Under the pieces are notes generated by a model. It worked only from the letters and a program-made list of their open reading frames with translations. It searched no databases and was not told the origin of the DNA. Shown one piece after another: positions 6,818 to 15,185 of a DNA stretch of 64,000 bases. A program made the translations under genes and the position numbers. Source of the stretch: CAYHXN01 sp964360605 (GTDB lineage Bacteria; Patescibacteriota; Minisyncoccia; UBA6257; WO2-44-18); assembly GCA_964360605.1 (NCBI GenBank), contig CAYHXN010000001.1, positions 15,388-79,387 of the forward strand, in the 5' to 3' direction. The first letter of the stretch is position 1, and each line of letters opens with the position of its first letter.

Positions 6818-7765
6818 TTAACGACTATTAGCAACCGCCTTTTTACGGAAAAGCGATGCCGTAAATTCCCAAGTAGTTTTGTCCATAAGAACAAAAGCTC
6901 CGAAGAAGAATAGTATACCCATAATTTTTCCAAGAGTCAGTTGTTCGCCGAAAAATATCACTCCTCCGATCATCGCGGTTATCAGATAAGAGCCGTTCAT
7001 CACAAGTTTTTTTAGAGCAATAGTGGCACCGCCTTTATAACTCAATAGGTTAAAGGCCCACATACCCACAACGACAAAACCGCAAAGTGCGCCGACTATC
7101 CAAAGCTTACCTAAAGAAAAATCTGTAAGAAGATGAAGGGAGCCAAAAATCGCAAGACCGATAACCGCGCAAACCAGCGTAGTGAAACCGCCCCAGAAAT
7201 TTTTTACGAACGCGTCAACTGCTTTTACTTTCTGGGTAATCCCCTGGTTAATCGCAACGCTTATAGTAATGCCCAGCGACATCCAAACCCAAACCGGCTG
7301 GGCTAATGCTTCGCTTAAAGACGGAAATCCCAGAACGGCATATCCGGCCAAAATCGCCACCGCTATAGCAAGCCACTGACGAGCTTTCAATGAATGCTTG
7401 AAAAATATCCAATCAATGAAAGCGCCGGGAATAATGGAAAGAGTAATAATAAAAGTATTCACTCCAATATCACCGTTATAAACGAAAACTAGAAAAGACA
7501 GAATAGTGGAAATAAAAGCGAACAGGCCGAATAAACAAGAACCAAGGACCTGGCTCGCACTCGGAAATAATGATTTGCGTTGAGCTTTGACTACTCCGAT
7601 GCCGCAAACTACCTGCACAATAGAAACCACCGCCGTCGTAAAAAGAGCATTAGGAGCATTCGCCGCCGCAACGCCGATTACTTTTTGCATCATCTTGGAA
7701 ATCGTTTTCGTTGCCGATTCCAACAAAGTCCATCGCATCCACTTCTCGCCTACTTGAAGAGCCAT
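6818..7765 (-). CDS. DMT-superfamily membrane protein
   Basis: 315 residues with about nine or ten membrane segments and a charged first 30 residues. The IMGILFFFGAFVLMD end and GEQLTLGKIMG turn fit the EamA/DMT fold. A good Shine-Dalgarno (AAAGGTGA) precedes the ATG, and it has its own promoter (7792-7819) and terminator (6786-6811), so it is a one-gene unit. It probably moves a small molecule or lipid-linked sugar; substrate unknown. Confidence 0.72.
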   Translation of the reverse strand: MALQVGEKWMRWTLLESATKTISKMMQKVIGVAAANAPNALFTTAVVSIVQVVCGIGVVKAQRKSLFPSASQVLGSCLFGLFAFISTILSFLVFVYNGDIGVNTFIITLSIIPGAFIDWIFFKHSLKARQWLAIAVAILAGYAVLGFPSLSEALAQPVWVWMSLGITISVAINQGITQKVKAVDAFVKNFWGGFTTLVCAVIGLAIFGSLHLLTDFSLGKLWIVGALCGFVVVGMWAFNLLSYKGGATIALKKLVMNGSYLITAMIGGVIFFGEQLTLGKIMGILFFFGAFVLMDKTTWEFTASLFRKKAVANSR

Positions 7766-7791
7766 TATTCACCTTTGAAAAAACCGATATT

Positions 7792-7819
7792 AGTATAGAC
7801 AGGTTTCAAAAAAAATCAA
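7792..7819 (-). promoter_or_regulatory. promoter for the DMT gene at 6818-7765
   Basis: -35 TTGATT (7814-7819), 16-base spacer, -10 TATACT (7792-7797) on the minus strand. Predicted start near 7785, leader about 20 bases. Confidence 0.6.
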
Positions 7820-7825
7820 GCTTAT

Positions 7826-7850
7826 AAAAAATCCCCTAAATTTTGGGGAT
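7826..7850 (-). terminator. Rho-independent terminator overlapping the cupin 3' end
   Basis: AATCCCC/GGGGATT stem with A/T flanks; six T follow on the minus strand. The stem includes the last codons and stop of the gene at 7836-8267. Confidence 0.85.
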
Positions 7851-8267
7851 TTTTATAATTACAAGCCGCGCGGTTTTTTCACAAAGATGCTGATGCGACT
7901 GGCCGGCAGGAATCCAAAGCCAATCGCCGGGTTTCAAAATTGATTCAGTACCGCCTTTAATTTCTTTTGCTTTAACTTCTCTTTTGTCTTCGGTGCCATC
8001 GGGAAGTTTTTTAAACCATGGTTCGACAAGCTCACCACCATATATGAATTTCACTTCGCCTTCCAAACATAACCAAAGATCACCTTCATGCTGGTGAATT
8101 TCCGCCTCATTACTCAAAACCTCATGATCCTCCAAAACATTGAATGGCAATTTATTCGCCGCCGCCAAAGATTTCAACGGCTCCAGTAATTTTTTACCTT
8201 GAGTCGGCACGAACGCCAATGTTTTATCAATTTCTTCTTTTCTAACTAAAACGCATTTTTGTTCCAT
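7836..8267 (-). CDS. single-domain cupin protein
   Basis: 143 residues. The cupin barrel is marked by HQHEGDLWLCLEGE (H58, H60, E61, candidate metal ligands) and DWLWIPAGQSHQH (H125). Cupins of this size bind a metal and act as isomerases, epimerases or dioxygenases on sugars and small acids, or only bind a ligand. It lies directly downstream of a 2-hydroxyacid dehydrogenase, a CMP-sugar synthetase and NeuC on the same strand, so a role in modifying the nonulosonate or its precursor is plausible but not shown. The terminator overlaps its stop codon, so it ends this run. Confidence 0.72.
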   Translation of the reverse strand: MEQKCVLVRKEEIDKTLAFVPTQGKKLLEPLKSLAAANKLPFNVLEDHEVLSNEAEIHQHEGDLWLCLEGEVKFIYGGELVEPWFKKLPDGTEDKREVKAKEIKGGTESILKPGDWLWIPAGQSHQHLCEKTARLVIIKIPKI

Positions 8268-8274
8268 AAAAGTA

Positions 8275-8365
8275 AGTACTAATTACGAATAAGTACCAAT
8301 TAGGCTAATGGTAAATACTAATGCTATTAGTCATTAGCTTAATTAGCATCATTAGTAATTAGTAT
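8275..8365. repeat. junction region of repeated CTAAT/ATTAG words
   Basis: Between cupin and dehydrogenase the sequence is a patchwork of short CTAAT, ATTAG and TAATTAG words in both directions. It supplies the last codons and stop (NTNY-stop) of the dehydrogenase. Similar words occur at other gene junctions (9299-9329, about 18178-18205). Confidence 0.55.
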
Positions 8366-9293
8366 TGAAGTGTTTTTTAACCAAATCCGCGATAAATTCT
8401 TCGGTGATTTGCATCGCGTCATAGGTCGCCCCGCCGATATGAGGAACAACGATTAAGTTGTACTGACCGCTTTTTGTCATCTGCCAAAGTTCGCTTTTGG
8501 GGAGATGCGCGCCACTGCCATCCTCGTCCCACATCACATCCACCGCCGCACCAGCGATCCATTTGTTTTTTAAAGCCATCTCTAGCGCCCCTATTTCCAC
8601 TATTTCCGCGCGAGCCGTGTTCACTAAGTAAGCCGTGGGCTTCATCGTTTTTAAATGATTTTCTTTAACCAAGTTTTTTGTATCATCAGTTAATAAAACG
8701 TGCAATGAAATCACGTCCGATTGCTTAAAAAGTTCTTCCATGGAAACTTTCTCAACACCATAACGCATCATAGTGGCGGCATCTATGTGAGGGTCGGCGG
8801 CGATCACTTTCATGTCCATTGCTTTCCCATACCGAGCAACCATTTTACCAAGCCGCCCCAAACCTAAAATACCTAAAGTCTGTCCGGCTAACTGATAGCC
8901 CTTAAATTGATCGCGATCCCAACCACCGGCTTTAACGTGTTCGTAAGCCTGTGGAATTTTTCTAACTAAAGCCAGGATCAGTCCCAAAGTTTCTTCTGCC
9001 GTGGAAGTAATCTTGTCCAAAAAATCTGTGTGTCCGCGTAAAGAAATTATTTTAATCCCCCGCTTTTCCGCCTCAACAATATCTATATGATTCAAGCCAG
9101 TGGTGGGCGAAGCGATGATTTTTAAGTTGGGCATTTTATCCATCCAGGATTTATCAATCTTATATTTTAGACGGACCACTACAATTTCGGTATCAACTGT
9201 CGGCTCGCCGCCCAAAACTACTTCACCGAGAGATTTATAAATCTCAATGGCCTTAGGAGAATAATCTTGCGGTTCTGTAATAAGTATTTTCAT
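8352..9293 (-). CDS. D-isomer-specific 2-hydroxyacid dehydrogenase
   Basis: 313 residues, normal family length. NAD-binding motif GLGRLG at 144-149 with an acidic residue at D167 (favouring NAD over NADP), and the catalytic triad R228 (NTARAE), E257 (VDVMWDED) and H285 (VVPHIGGAT). The family interconverts 2-keto acids and D-2-hydroxy acids. Beside a CMP-sugar synthetase and NeuC it could supply a hydroxyacyl group or reduce a keto acid for the glycan; this is inference. Its last codons are made from the junction repeat. Confidence 0.82.
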   Translation of the reverse strand: MKILITEPQDYSPKAIEIYKSLGEVVLGGEPTVDTEIVVVRLKYKIDKSWMDKMPNLKIIASPTTGLNHIDIVEAEKRGIKIISLRGHTDFLDKITSTAEETLGLILALVRKIPQAYEHVKAGGWDRDQFKGYQLAGQTLGILGLGRLGKMVARYGKAMDMKVIAADPHIDAATMMRYGVEKVSMEELFKQSDVISLHVLLTDDTKNLVKENHLKTMKPTAYLVNTARAEIVEIGALEMALKNKWIAGAAVDVMWDEDGSGAHLPKSELWQMTKSGQYNLIVVPHIGGATYDAMQITEEFIADLVKKHFNTNY

Positions 9294-9298
9294 AGAAG

Positions 9299-9329
9299 TT
9301 CCTAATTCCTAATTCCTAATTCCTAATTT
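9299..9329. repeat. tandem repeat of CCTAATT at a gene junction
   Basis: Four consecutive copies of a 7-base unit (CCTAATT; AATTAGG on the minus strand) fill the gap between the dehydrogenase start and the CMP-sugar synthetase stop. The repeat encodes the C-terminal LGIRN-stop of the synthetase. Confidence 0.85.
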
Positions 9330-10049
9330 ATGTAATGCCTTTTCCGCTTCGTCCCAATCCGCTGGAACATTAATGTCGCAAACATATTTTAGATCAATCA
9401 AAAGCGGCGCGGTTTTTTCTCCATAAAAATTCGGATTCTCCGAATGAAACAATAAATCGGTTTTGAAAAGATAAACTGAACCGACACTCCAGTAAGATTT
9501 TTCCAAATCCTGGCGACGAGCTACTCGTTTATAAATTGGCTCACCGGCCGGCATTATCAATTTCAATGTCCCCGATCCATCTAAAACCATAGCTTTACGG
9601 TGATGAAAATTTTCCGGTATCTCCGAAACGCTCAAAACCGAGTCGGCGCCGGTTTTTTTAATTAACTCCACCGCTTCTTTTATCTGAAACGCCTGCCGAA
9701 GAGGCGAAGTCGGCTGGAGAATCATCACGTAATCCGGATTATATTTTTCGTTTTCTTTCAGCCATCGAACAGCGTGTTGCATTACCGGCAGATGAGCGCT
9801 TTTGTCTTCGGCTAAATCTTTTGGACGCATAAATGGCACTTCGCAACCATATTCGCGACCAATTTTGGCAATCGCTTCGTCGTCGGTGGAAAGAATAAGA
9901 CGATCAATGGCGCCGGATTGCTTTGCCGCCTCAATGGTATAAGCAATTAGCGGCTTACCTAAAAGCGGTTTGATATTTTTCCCCGGAATTCCTTTAGAAC
10001 CGCCGCGGGCGGTGATAACTCCTAAGACTTTAACTATTGGTTTTTTCAT
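9309..10049 (-). CDS. neuA: CMP-nonulosonate synthetase (acylneuraminate cytidylyltransferase)
   Basis: 246 residues. The N-terminus carries the CTP-binding signature ARGGSKGIPGKN at 14-25; LSTDD, LQPTSPLR and WSVGSVYLF follow in family order. The reaction couples CTP to a nonulosonic acid to give CMP-sugar and pyrophosphate. Its start overlaps the end of neuC by 20 bases, so the two are translationally coupled. With NeuC and the NeuB at 3185-4306 it makes one full pathway. A paralogue is at 45281-46000. The C-terminal GIRN tail comes from a tandem repeat. Confidence 0.88.
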   Translation of the reverse strand: MKKPIVKVLGVITARGGSKGIPGKNIKPLLGKPLIAYTIEAAKQSGAIDRLILSTDDEAIAKIGREYGCEVPFMRPKDLAEDKSAHLPVMQHAVRWLKENEKYNPDYVMILQPTSPLRQAFQIKEAVELIKKTGADSVLSVSEIPENFHHRKAMVLDGSGTLKLIMPAGEPIYKRVARRQDLEKSYWSVGSVYLFKTDLLFHSENPNFYGEKTAPLLIDLKYVCDINVPADWDEAEKALHKLGIRN

Positions 10050-11211
10050 AAAAACGTTTTTGCGAATACAGTTTAGTCTTACTCAAAACCTCCATTATTT
10101 TTTTACTGGTGCCAGGCCTGTAATAAATATTAGATTTTGGATACGCTCCGTGAGTAATCTGTTTTTGGATTGCTTTTTTAATTTCTTGTTTGTTGTAACC
10201 GACATCTAAAACGTTTGGTCCACGCAGGCGACCATTCTGACGACTTCCGATATTTACTACCGGCACACCCAGAAAAGAACATTCTTTAATACCGGCGGAA
10301 GAGTTACCGACAAGAACGCTCGATCGCCGCAAAAGAGCAACGAAATCCTCCGGAAGTAAGTCGGTGATGAATCGGATTTTTTTGTTTTTCAATTTTCCTT
10401 GCTCGCGATAAACACGAATGGCTTTGGAAATTTCATTAGTACCAGCATCGCTGTTGGGCCAAAAAACGACTGTCGGCAAATTTATATCATCAACGGCTTC
10501 TAGGGTCATTTCCATATTCCGACGATTATTTTTCTCCGTAGTCACGGGGTGCTGCATCAACATTAAAAATGGCTTCTTCGTATCTATTTGAGCGCCTAAA
10601 CCGCTTTTATTAACCAATCCCCCGTCCAACTTCGGGTCAACTAAAGAAGCAAATTCCGTATCCGGAGACCCGACATTAAACACGTTCCGCGGGTTTTCTC
10701 CCATCTGAATCACTCGACGACGCGCGTCTTCGTTGGTCACAAAATGAATATGCGAAAGCTTAGTAATAGCGTGCCGAACACTCTCATCGATTGTGCCAGT
10801 CAAATCTCCCCCCTCTAAATGCGCCACGGTTTTATTTAAATAAGCCGATACCATCGCTACTGCTAATTGTTCAAAACGATCCCCACGAATCAAAACAATG
10901 TCCGGATTAAGTTTGTACAAAGAATTAGCGAATTCCAGCGCGGTCAATCCGGCGGTCTTGGCCATCGTTATGTGACTTCCTCCGTCAATAACATTAAAAA
11001 GCGTCTCGTTCACGGTAAATCCCGCCTCCCGCATGGCAGGTAAAAAACGCTCCCCGTATTTATCCAATAAGATTGAGCCCCCAGCCACTAATTGAAGCTC
11101 TAACCGAGGGTTTTTCTGAAGAAGCGATAAAAGACGCTTTTGCCTGGCGTAGTGAATACGACTCATGATTGGGAAGCAAATTTTACGTTTCTCTTTGGTT
11201 TTTTTAGACAT
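10030..11211 (-). CDS. neuC: UDP-GlcNAc 2-epimerase, hydrolysing (NeuC-like)
   Basis: 393 residues of GT-B fold. RGDRFE at 109-114 and HLEGGDLTGTIDESVRH at 131-147 are the catalytic acid and histidine region of the UDP-GlcNAc 2-epimerase family; GNSSAG near the C-terminus binds the nucleotide. Hydrolysing members release ManNAc (or a 2,4-diacetamido analogue) and UDP for NeuB to use. First gene of a run neuC, neuA, dehydrogenase, cupin, with a promoter at 11226-11255. It lacks a strong Shine-Dalgarno. Confidence 0.87.
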   Translation of the reverse strand: MSKKTKEKRKICFPIMSRIHYARQKRLLSLLQKNPRLELQLVAGGSILLDKYGERFLPAMREAGFTVNETLFNVIDGGSHITMAKTAGLTALEFANSLYKLNPDIVLIRGDRFEQLAVAMVSAYLNKTVAHLEGGDLTGTIDESVRHAITKLSHIHFVTNEDARRRVIQMGENPRNVFNVGSPDTEFASLVDPKLDGGLVNKSGLGAQIDTKKPFLMLMQHPVTTEKNNRRNMEMTLEAVDDINLPTVVFWPNSDAGTNEISKAIRVYREQGKLKNKKIRFITDLLPEDFVALLRRSSVLVGNSSAGIKECSFLGVPVVNIGSRQNGRLRGPNVLDVGYNKQEIKKAIQKQITHGAYPKSNIYYRPGTSKKIMEVLSKTKLYSQKRFYEKTNS

Positions 11212-11225
11212 ATTTTAAGTATCTC

Positions 11226-11255
11226 TATATAAACGTAAAAAACCGCAATAGTCAA
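11226..11255 (-). promoter_or_regulatory. promoter for neuC
   Basis: -35 TTGACT (11250-11255), 18-base spacer, -10 TATATA (11226-11231) on the minus strand. The -35 directly abuts the hairpin ending the upstream gene. Confidence 0.62.
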
Positions 11256-11276
11256 AGCAGGTTTAAAGAGCCTGCT
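11256..11276 (-). terminator. weak terminator hairpin after the methyltransferase
   Basis: AGCAGG/CCTGCT stem with a 9-base loop that overlaps the stop at 11263; only three T follow on the minus strand before the next promoter. Confidence 0.4.
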
Positions 11277-12528
11277 CCCCTTCTTTAGTAACAAGATGGG
11301 GATAGGGCATTGGGAAAAACAGCCGCCCACCCATTTTTAAGTACTCTTTTTCGCGCTTTATCAGCTCGTCTTTAAAAAACCAAATGAGAACGAGCATGCT
11401 TGCTGGATTCATTGCCCGCGCCGTTTCTTCAGAAATGAGTTCAATATCCGTACCCAAGGTTCGCAAGCCAACTTTTTCCGGATTCCGCTCGCTGATGCAT
11501 GGAAGCAGATCTTTGGTAATATTAAAAAATTGGATTAAGACATTTCCTTTAGTGGAAGCTCCCAAACCGATAACGCTTCGTCCAGCTTGCTTCTCTTCCA
11601 AAAGAAATTGCAGAGTTTTATTTTTGAGCTCATCAATTTTTTTAGAAAATTCCTTATAAGGTTCCGGGCTGATCAAATTCATTGCATCTTCTGTGGCGTA
11701 AATTTTCTTCAGATTTTCTGACGGCGAACGTTCGGAATTCCGATGCGCCGCAAAAACTCTCAAACTGCCACCGTTTACATCGTTCAAGGAAGCGTCAAAA
11801 ATTTCCAAATCATGCCGTTTAAGCAAATTTTCCAAAGCCCGTATTGTGTAATACTCCAAATGCTCGTGGCAAACATCATAAAAATTGAGTGTCTTTAGAG
11901 AAGTTGGTAAATAACTTAACTGAATACACCAAACACCATCAGGAGCCAAAATAGATTTTACTTCATTAACAAAAGCATTTGGGTCATCAAGATCGTAAAA
12001 CATGGCCACGGAGGTGATTGCTTTAAACAAAACATTACCGGCTGTTTTTTGAACACTGGTTTTGGAAAAATAATCAGTAATTATTTTACAGTCCGCGTCT
12101 AAGGCCACCGGAGTAATATTGGTAGCCGGATCAATACCGATTTTTTTAACACCGGCGGGAAAATAATTTAGCATTGTTCCATCATTGCAACCGATGTCTA
12201 GAATCCAATCTCCCGCATCCAACCGAACTTTGGAGTTAAGGTCATTGACTAAATCCTTTAACGCTTCCCGCATCATGGGATTGGTTTGGGAACGATAAAA
12301 ATAATTTCGGTACATTAAATCCCGCTCTACTGTTTCCCTAAGCTGAACTAAACCGCAATCGCGGCAAAGCATAACTATCAAAGGAATTTTAATTTTTGCT
12401 AAATCGTTATTTTCATTACTTTTTACGAAAGCCGAAGCTAAATACTGCTCTCCAAAATTAAGAACTTCCGTCAAATTAGGATTTTTACAAATACGGCAGG
12501 CACCAATGTTTTGATAATAATTTTTCAC
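11263..12528 (-). CDS. zinc-site class I methyltransferase (sugar C-methyltransferase type)
   Basis: 421 residues if the GTG at 12528, directly after the stop of the upstream gene, is used; a longer frame to 12576 would overlap that gene by 46 bases. Domain order is that of the TylCIII-like NDP-sugar C-methyltransferases: an N-terminal zinc site (C11, C14, C55, C58), a SAM-binding Rossmann domain (DIGCNDG at 111-117) and a C-terminal domain of the SAM-methyltransferase-14 type ending near LFFPMPYPH. Such enzymes methylate a carbon of a keto-deoxy sugar. Next to gmd this suggests a branched GDP-deoxy sugar; substrate is inference. Confidence 0.8.
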   Translation of the reverse strand: MKNYYQNIGACRICKNPNLTEVLNFGEQYLASAFVKSNENNDLAKIKIPLIVMLCRDCGLVQLRETVERDLMYRNYFYRSQTNPMMREALKDLVNDLNSKVRLDAGDWILDIGCNDGTMLNYFPAGVKKIGIDPATNITPVALDADCKIITDYFSKTSVQKTAGNVLFKAITSVAMFYDLDDPNAFVNEVKSILAPDGVWCIQLSYLPTSLKTLNFYDVCHEHLEYYTIRALENLLKRHDLEIFDASLNDVNGGSLRVFAAHRNSERSPSENLKKIYATEDAMNLISPEPYKEFSKKIDELKNKTLQFLLEEKQAGRSVIGLGASTKGNVLIQFFNITKDLLPCISERNPEKVGLRTLGTDIELISEETARAMNPASMLVLIWFFKDELIKREKEYLKMGGRLFFPMPYPHLVTKEGEQAL

Positions 12529-12530
12529 AG

Positions 12531-13196
12531 TTATCTTTTGAAAATTTCTTTCACAAGAACCATAAGTATCTCCCATCCGGTTTTAAACGGTTTCATCTTG
12601 CGCACTCCGCCGATTCTTTCCGGTTCGTCGGCGGGAATTTCCGCTATTTTTAATTTCTTCTTCGCGAATTGGATTGGCATTTGAATTGACCAAGATAATC
12701 CCAAAGCATTCATATTCAACCGTCGAAACGCATCTTTACGATAGCCGCGAAATCCCACTAAAACATCGGTATAAGTAGCGCCAAACAAAAAATTTACCAG
12801 TTTAGTAAACGCCCAGTTGCCCTTAGAAGTTAAAAAGTCGTCGTCATAGCTTTTGGCCCCGGCTTTATAACGTGAAGCAATTACAAAATCATATCCTTCC
12901 GCGAGCTTAGCGACCACTTCCGGTATTTTTTCTGGCAATGAATTGCCGTCAGGAGGGAACTCAATCACGAAATCTCCCGTCGCGATTTCCGACCCTTGTT
13001 TCATGCCCGTTCCATAGCCCCGACCGCGTTGAGCGTGCACTAAATAACCTTGCTCTTTGCAATATTCAATAGTGCCGTCGGTAGATCCTCCATCCACAAC
13101 AATAATTTCGTCAACCCATTCCTTTTTAATTTTAGGCAAAACCGCCTGAACAGCCGTTATTTCATTAAGAGTTGGGGCCAATAAAGTTACTTTCAT
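12531..13196 (-). CDS. glycosyltransferase family 2
   Basis: 221 residues from the ATG at 13196, chosen for the Shine-Dalgarno GGAAAGGA just before it and the family start MKVTLLAPTLNE. GT-A fold: VVDGGSTDGT at about 34-43 binds the nucleotide, and EFPPDGN and SRY are typical of dolichyl-phosphate-mannose-synthase-like GT2 proteins. It overlaps the upstream epimerase by 32 bases. No C-terminal membrane segments are seen, unlike the GT2 at 40645. It probably adds a hexose to a lipid or glycan on the cytoplasmic face. Confidence 0.82.
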   Translation of the reverse strand: MKVTLLAPTLNEITAVQAVLPKIKKEWVDEIIVVDGGSTDGTIEYCKEQGYLVHAQRGRGYGTGMKQGSEIATGDFVIEFPPDGNSLPEKIPEVVAKLAEGYDFVIASRYKAGAKSYDDDFLTSKGNWAFTKLVNFLFGATYTDVLVGFRGYRKDAFRRLNMNALGLSWSIQMPIQFAKKKLKIAEIPADEPERIGGVRKMKPFKTGWEILMVLVKEIFKR

Positions 13197-14172
13197 GTTT
13201 AATCCTTTCCAATTTATACCAATCAATAGTTTTTTGCAATCCTTTTTCTAACGAAAACACGGCCTGAAATCCAATTTTTTCTTTAGCCTTTCTAGTATCA
13301 CAAGTGCGGCGTGGCTGACCGTCCGGCTTGGAAGTATCAAAAAGGATTTTTGCCTGACTGCCAGTTAATTTCAATAATAATTTTGCCAACTCACCAATAG
13401 TTATTTCTTCGCTACTGCCGATGTTTAACGGATCCGCGACGGCGTATTTCTCGCAAGTCTCCAACAGTCCCCTAGCAAAATCTTCCACAAAAAGAAAAGA
13501 GCGTGTTTGGTTTCCGCTCCCCCAAACCGTTAAGGGATTATCGCCATCAAAAACGCGTTTAATTAGTCCCGGAATCACGTGTTGAAACGGAGCAAAAAAA
13601 TCATCGCGGGGGCCATAACAATTATAGGGACGGGCGATTGCCACCTTCATTCCAAATTCTTCCGCGTAAGCGTGACCAAGATACTCCGCCATGCGTTTTG
13701 ACCAACCGTATCCGGCATTAGCCGACTCTGGTTGGTCCTTAAACCCTTCCTCTTCTGGAGTCGGATGAGAAGTATCGCGCGGATAAACACAAGCAGAACT
13801 AACCACTAAAAATCTTTCTACCTTAGCGTCTTTAGCAGAATCAATAACTGTTAAAAACATTCGCATGTTATCACGAAACAAACTAGCGTGATGTTGCATG
13901 CTATGCGCGATACCGCCCCCTTTAGCAGCGGCTAAATTTAGAACAATTTCCTGACCGCGCATTAGACGGTCAACCGAAGGCCGATCAGCTAAATCAGCTT
14001 CCACTAAATTAATCTGTTTGCGAACCGATTCTAAAAATCCTGCCGATGAACCGGGAAAAACCGGTACCGTTACCTTAGCGCCTTGTCCTACTAATATTTC
14101 TACTAAATGGCTACCAACAAAACCGGCGCCGCCGGTCACCAATATTTTTTTGCCGCTATAAAACAAGGCCAT
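13165..14172 (-). CDS. NAD-dependent sugar epimerase/reductase (GDP-fucose-synthase-like)
   Basis: 335 residues, extended short-chain dehydrogenase: GGAGFVG at 14-20, S126/Y155/K159 as catalytic residues (SSACVYP, YGWSKRMAE), and RPYNCYGPRDDF. The SSACVYP and YGWSK context resembles GDP-4-keto-6-deoxymannose epimerase/reductases. It overlaps the upstream gmd by 17 bases, so together they likely turn GDP-mannose into a GDP-6-deoxy sugar such as fucose, rhamnose or a relative. The exact product is not settled. Confidence 0.8.
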   Translation of the reverse strand: MALFYSGKKILVTGGAGFVGSHLVEILVGQGAKVTVPVFPGSSAGFLESVRKQINLVEADLADRPSVDRLMRGQEIVLNLAAAKGGGIAHSMQHHASLFRDNMRMFLTVIDSAKDAKVERFLVVSSACVYPRDTSHPTPEEEGFKDQPESANAGYGWSKRMAEYLGHAYAEEFGMKVAIARPYNCYGPRDDFFAPFQHVIPGLIKRVFDGDNPLTVWGSGNQTRSFLFVEDFARGLLETCEKYAVADPLNIGSSEEITIGELAKLLLKLTGSQAKILFDTSKPDGQPRRTCDTRKAKEKIGFQAVFSLEKGLQKTIDWYKLERIKHESNFIGPNS

Positions 14173-15142
14173 GTTCTTTGAAATCGTGTTCCAACATGAT
14201 CTTTATTAAACTTTTAAACTTTACTTTCGGTTCCCAGCCCAACTTGTTTTTCGCCTTAGAATAATCGCCGCGCAATTCCGGCGTTTCTGATGGCCGGTGA
14301 TAACGTGGATCAATTTCCACGCATTGCTTCCAATCCATTCCGGCCAACTTAAAAGATTCTTCCACAAATTCTCTAACGGTATGGGATTCTCCGGTTGCCA
14401 CAACATAGTCATCCGGTTCCGGCTGTTGGAGCATCAACCACATCGCTTCCACATATTCCGGCGCGTAACCCCAATCCCGAATGGCATCTAAGTTTCCCAA
14501 ATACAATTTTTTATCTAACCCAGCCTTTATCCGGGCAACACCGTTAGTAATCTTTTTGGAAACGAAGCTTTCTCCGCGCCGCGGGGACTCATGATTAAAC
14601 AAAATCCCGTTCACGATAAACAGGCCGTAGGCCTCCCGATAATTTTTAGCAATCCAATAAGAAAATGCCTTAGCGCAAGCGTAAGGACTACGCGGGTGAA
14701 AAGGCGTATTTTCATTCTGCGGACTTTGTTTTGCCAAACCAAACATTTCCGAAGAAGAAGCTTGATAAAATTTGGTTTTAAGACCACTTTCACGAATTGC
14801 CTCCAATAAACGCAAAGTTCCCAACGCCGTAATGTCGGTGGTGTATTCCGGAATGTCAAAACTCACCCGTACATGACTTTGAGCGCCAAGATTATAAATT
14901 TCATCCGGCTGGATTTTTTGCAATAAACGGGCCAAAGAACTCCCGTCGGCCAAATCTCCGTAATGCAAATGTAAACGGCTATCCGAATCATGGAGCCGAT
15001 GCGGAATATGACTAATACGCTTGGTATTAAAAGAACTGGAGCGGCGCATTATACCGTGAACTTCATAACCCTTAGAAATAAGGAATTCCGCTAAATAGGA
15101 ACCATCTTGTCCGGTAACTCCCGTAACAAAAGCTTTTTTCAT
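14156..15142 (-). CDS. gmd: GDP-mannose 4,6-dehydratase
   Basis: 328 residues. GVTGQDGSYL at 8-17 and GIMRRSSSFNT are hallmark Gmd motifs; the catalytic set is seen in ASSSEMFG (about 128-135) and Y154/K158 (SPYACAKAF). It converts GDP-D-mannose to GDP-4-keto-6-deoxy-D-mannose. Slightly shorter than typical enzymes (about 345-370). First gene of the run gmd, reductase, GT2, methyltransferase. A promoter-like pair upstream places the -10 box 9 bases from the ATG. Confidence 0.92.
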   Translation of the reverse strand: MKKAFVTGVTGQDGSYLAEFLISKGYEVHGIMRRSSSFNTKRISHIPHRLHDSDSRLHLHYGDLADGSSLARLLQKIQPDEIYNLGAQSHVRVSFDIPEYTTDITALGTLRLLEAIRESGLKTKFYQASSSEMFGLAKQSPQNENTPFHPRSPYACAKAFSYWIAKNYREAYGLFIVNGILFNHESPRRGESFVSKKITNGVARIKAGLDKKLYLGNLDAIRDWGYAPEYVEAMWLMLQQPEPDDYVVATGESHTVREFVEESFKLAGMDWKQCVEIDPRYHRPSETPELRGDYSKAKNKLGWEPKVKFKSLIKIMLEHDFKEHGLVL

Positions 15143-15151
15143 ATATTGGGT

Positions 15152-15180
15152 ATTGTGCTATCTAGATAAGAATCGGTCAA
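15152..15180 (-). promoter_or_regulatory. promoter for gmd, near-leaderless
   Basis: -35 TTGACC (15175-15180), 17-base spacer, -10 CACAAT (15152-15157) on the minus strand, 9 bases from the ATG at 15142. No Shine-Dalgarno. The -10 box is weak. Confidence 0.4.
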
Positions 15181-15185
15181 GCGAA

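Noticed and set aside
8275..9329. CRISPR array or attachment site
   Set aside because: The repeats are short, degenerate, without spacers of even size, and no cas or integrase gene is present.
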